Assembly (NCBI GenBank): GCA_963803545.1
Contig: CAWDMX010000004.1
Coordinates: forward strand, 310,001-374,000
Origin: Legionella_C sp963803545
Lineage (GTDB): Bacteria > Pseudomonadota > Gammaproteobacteria > Legionellales > Legionellaceae
Length of the DNA: 64,000 bases
Direction: 5' to 3'
Shown: in pieces, positions 63,694 to 64,000 of the stretch
Layout of the letters: every line of letters starts with the position of its first letter
How positions within the stretch are numbered: the stretch's first letter is position 1
Translations under genes and position numbers: made by a program
Notes under the pieces: model-generated
Seen by the model: the letters and a program-made list of their open reading frames with translations, nothing else
What the model was told of the DNA's origin: nothing
Databases searched by the model: none

Positions 63694-64000
63694 TGAACGA
63701 TATTGTTTTTACCAGAGAGGGGGCTTTGGGGGTTATTACGCTTGCAAGAACCGCGGCGTTAAACGCACTAACTCTGGAGATGATTCAATCATGTAGGCAA
63801 CAGCTTAAAAAGTGGGAGGCTGACAAAACGGTGCACGCCATAGTGCTGCAAGCATTACCGGGGAAAATTTTTTGCGCAGGCGGAGATGTGCGTTGGTTGT
63901 ACCATCAAGGCCAAAAAAATAAAAACCGCGCGCTGCAATTTTTCAAGCAGGAATACCAGCTTAATTATGAAATTAGCAAGGTGAAAAAGCCTTTTATTGC
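63693..64000 (+). CDS. 3-hydroxyisobutyryl-CoA hydrolase (partial, runs off the window)
   Basis: ATG 63693 overlaps the hydratase stop by one base. The 102 visible codons begin MNDIVFTREGALGVITLARTA and include IFCAGGDVRWLYHQG, then FFKQEYQLNYEISKVKKPFI. The CAGGD(V/I)R block and FF-x-(E/Q)-EYQLNY are the marks of 3-hydroxyisobutyryl-CoA hydrolase, as opposed to ordinary enoyl-CoA hydratases. It completes the valine-degradation reading of this operon. The 3' end lies outside the window. Confidence 0.87.
   Translation, partial: MNDIVFTREGALGVITLARTAALNALTLEMIQSCRQQLKKWEADKTVHAIVLQALPGKIFCAGGDVRWLYHQGQKNKNRALQFFKQEYQLNYEISKVKKPFI

Overview
The window reads as a chromosome segment of an AT-rich gammaproteobacterium. 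The best fit is the order Legionellales (a Legionella/Coxiella-like, host-associated lineage), but that placement is inferred from gene content and was not tested by any search. The evidence is the end of an RNase P RNA next to the mraZ division cluster, a meso-DAP type MurE, the ponA / pilMNOPQ / aroK block, a FleQ-type regulator, a metabolism built on amino acids, and several small secreted or effector-like proteins of the kind seen in that order.

Layout. 1-6231: 3' end of rnpB, coaX, then the start of the division and cell-wall cluster (mraZ, rsmH, ftsL, ftsI, murE), which stops after murE. 6341-8060: pdxB and an M50 membrane protease on the minus strand. 8594-12150: a PAP2 phosphatase, then etfB-etfA-ald. 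12448-22021: ponA (minus) divergent from pilMNOPQ, then aroK and a DamX-like SPOR protein, with aroB missing between them. 22270-25593: an 1107-residue membrane-anchored protein with about ten 41-residue repeats. 26068-28469: ubiA, deoC and punA. 28731-31221: an unstable stretch with a frameshifted secreted-protein gene, decayed IS3 and IS30 fragments and a repeat-tailed membrane protein. 31222-41228: ligA, a peptide-type ABC substrate-binding protein with two permeases but no ATPase, and dnaE. 41328-45206: a cysteine-rich secreted protein, a FleQ-like regulator, a proline-rich repeat protein and a TauD-like dioxygenase. 45344-50799: a universal stress protein, putA, two secreted proteins and a 772-bp AT-rich gap with three DnaA-box-like sites. 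50900-56834: dbpA, an acyltransferase, a cystathionine gamma-synthase type enzyme and a PAS-GGDEF-EAL protein. 56997-58033: wrecked IS6 and IS3 transposases. 58125-61674: a transglutaminase-like protein and recQ. 61755-64000: an acyl-CoA dehydrogenase, an enoyl-CoA hydratase and the start of a 3-hydroxyisobutyryl-CoA hydrolase, which looks like a valine-degradation operon.

How the genes fit together. Proline (PutA), alanine (Ald), peptides (the ABC transporter) and branched-chain acyl-CoAs (the last operon, with EtfAB as probable electron acceptor) point to amino acids as the main carbon source. Type IV pilus assembly genes, a FleQ-like activator and a cyclic-di-GMP enzyme suggest controlled surface attachment. 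The 41-residue-repeat protein and the transglutaminase-like protein are the best candidates for undescribed host-interaction proteins. The most interesting non-coding signals are a DnaA-box cluster at 49840-49967, a hairpin covering the start codon of the gene at 49140, tandem hairpins ahead of aroK and an out-of-frame leader ORF over the start of rsmH. No complete mobile element, CRISPR array or tRNA gene was found.
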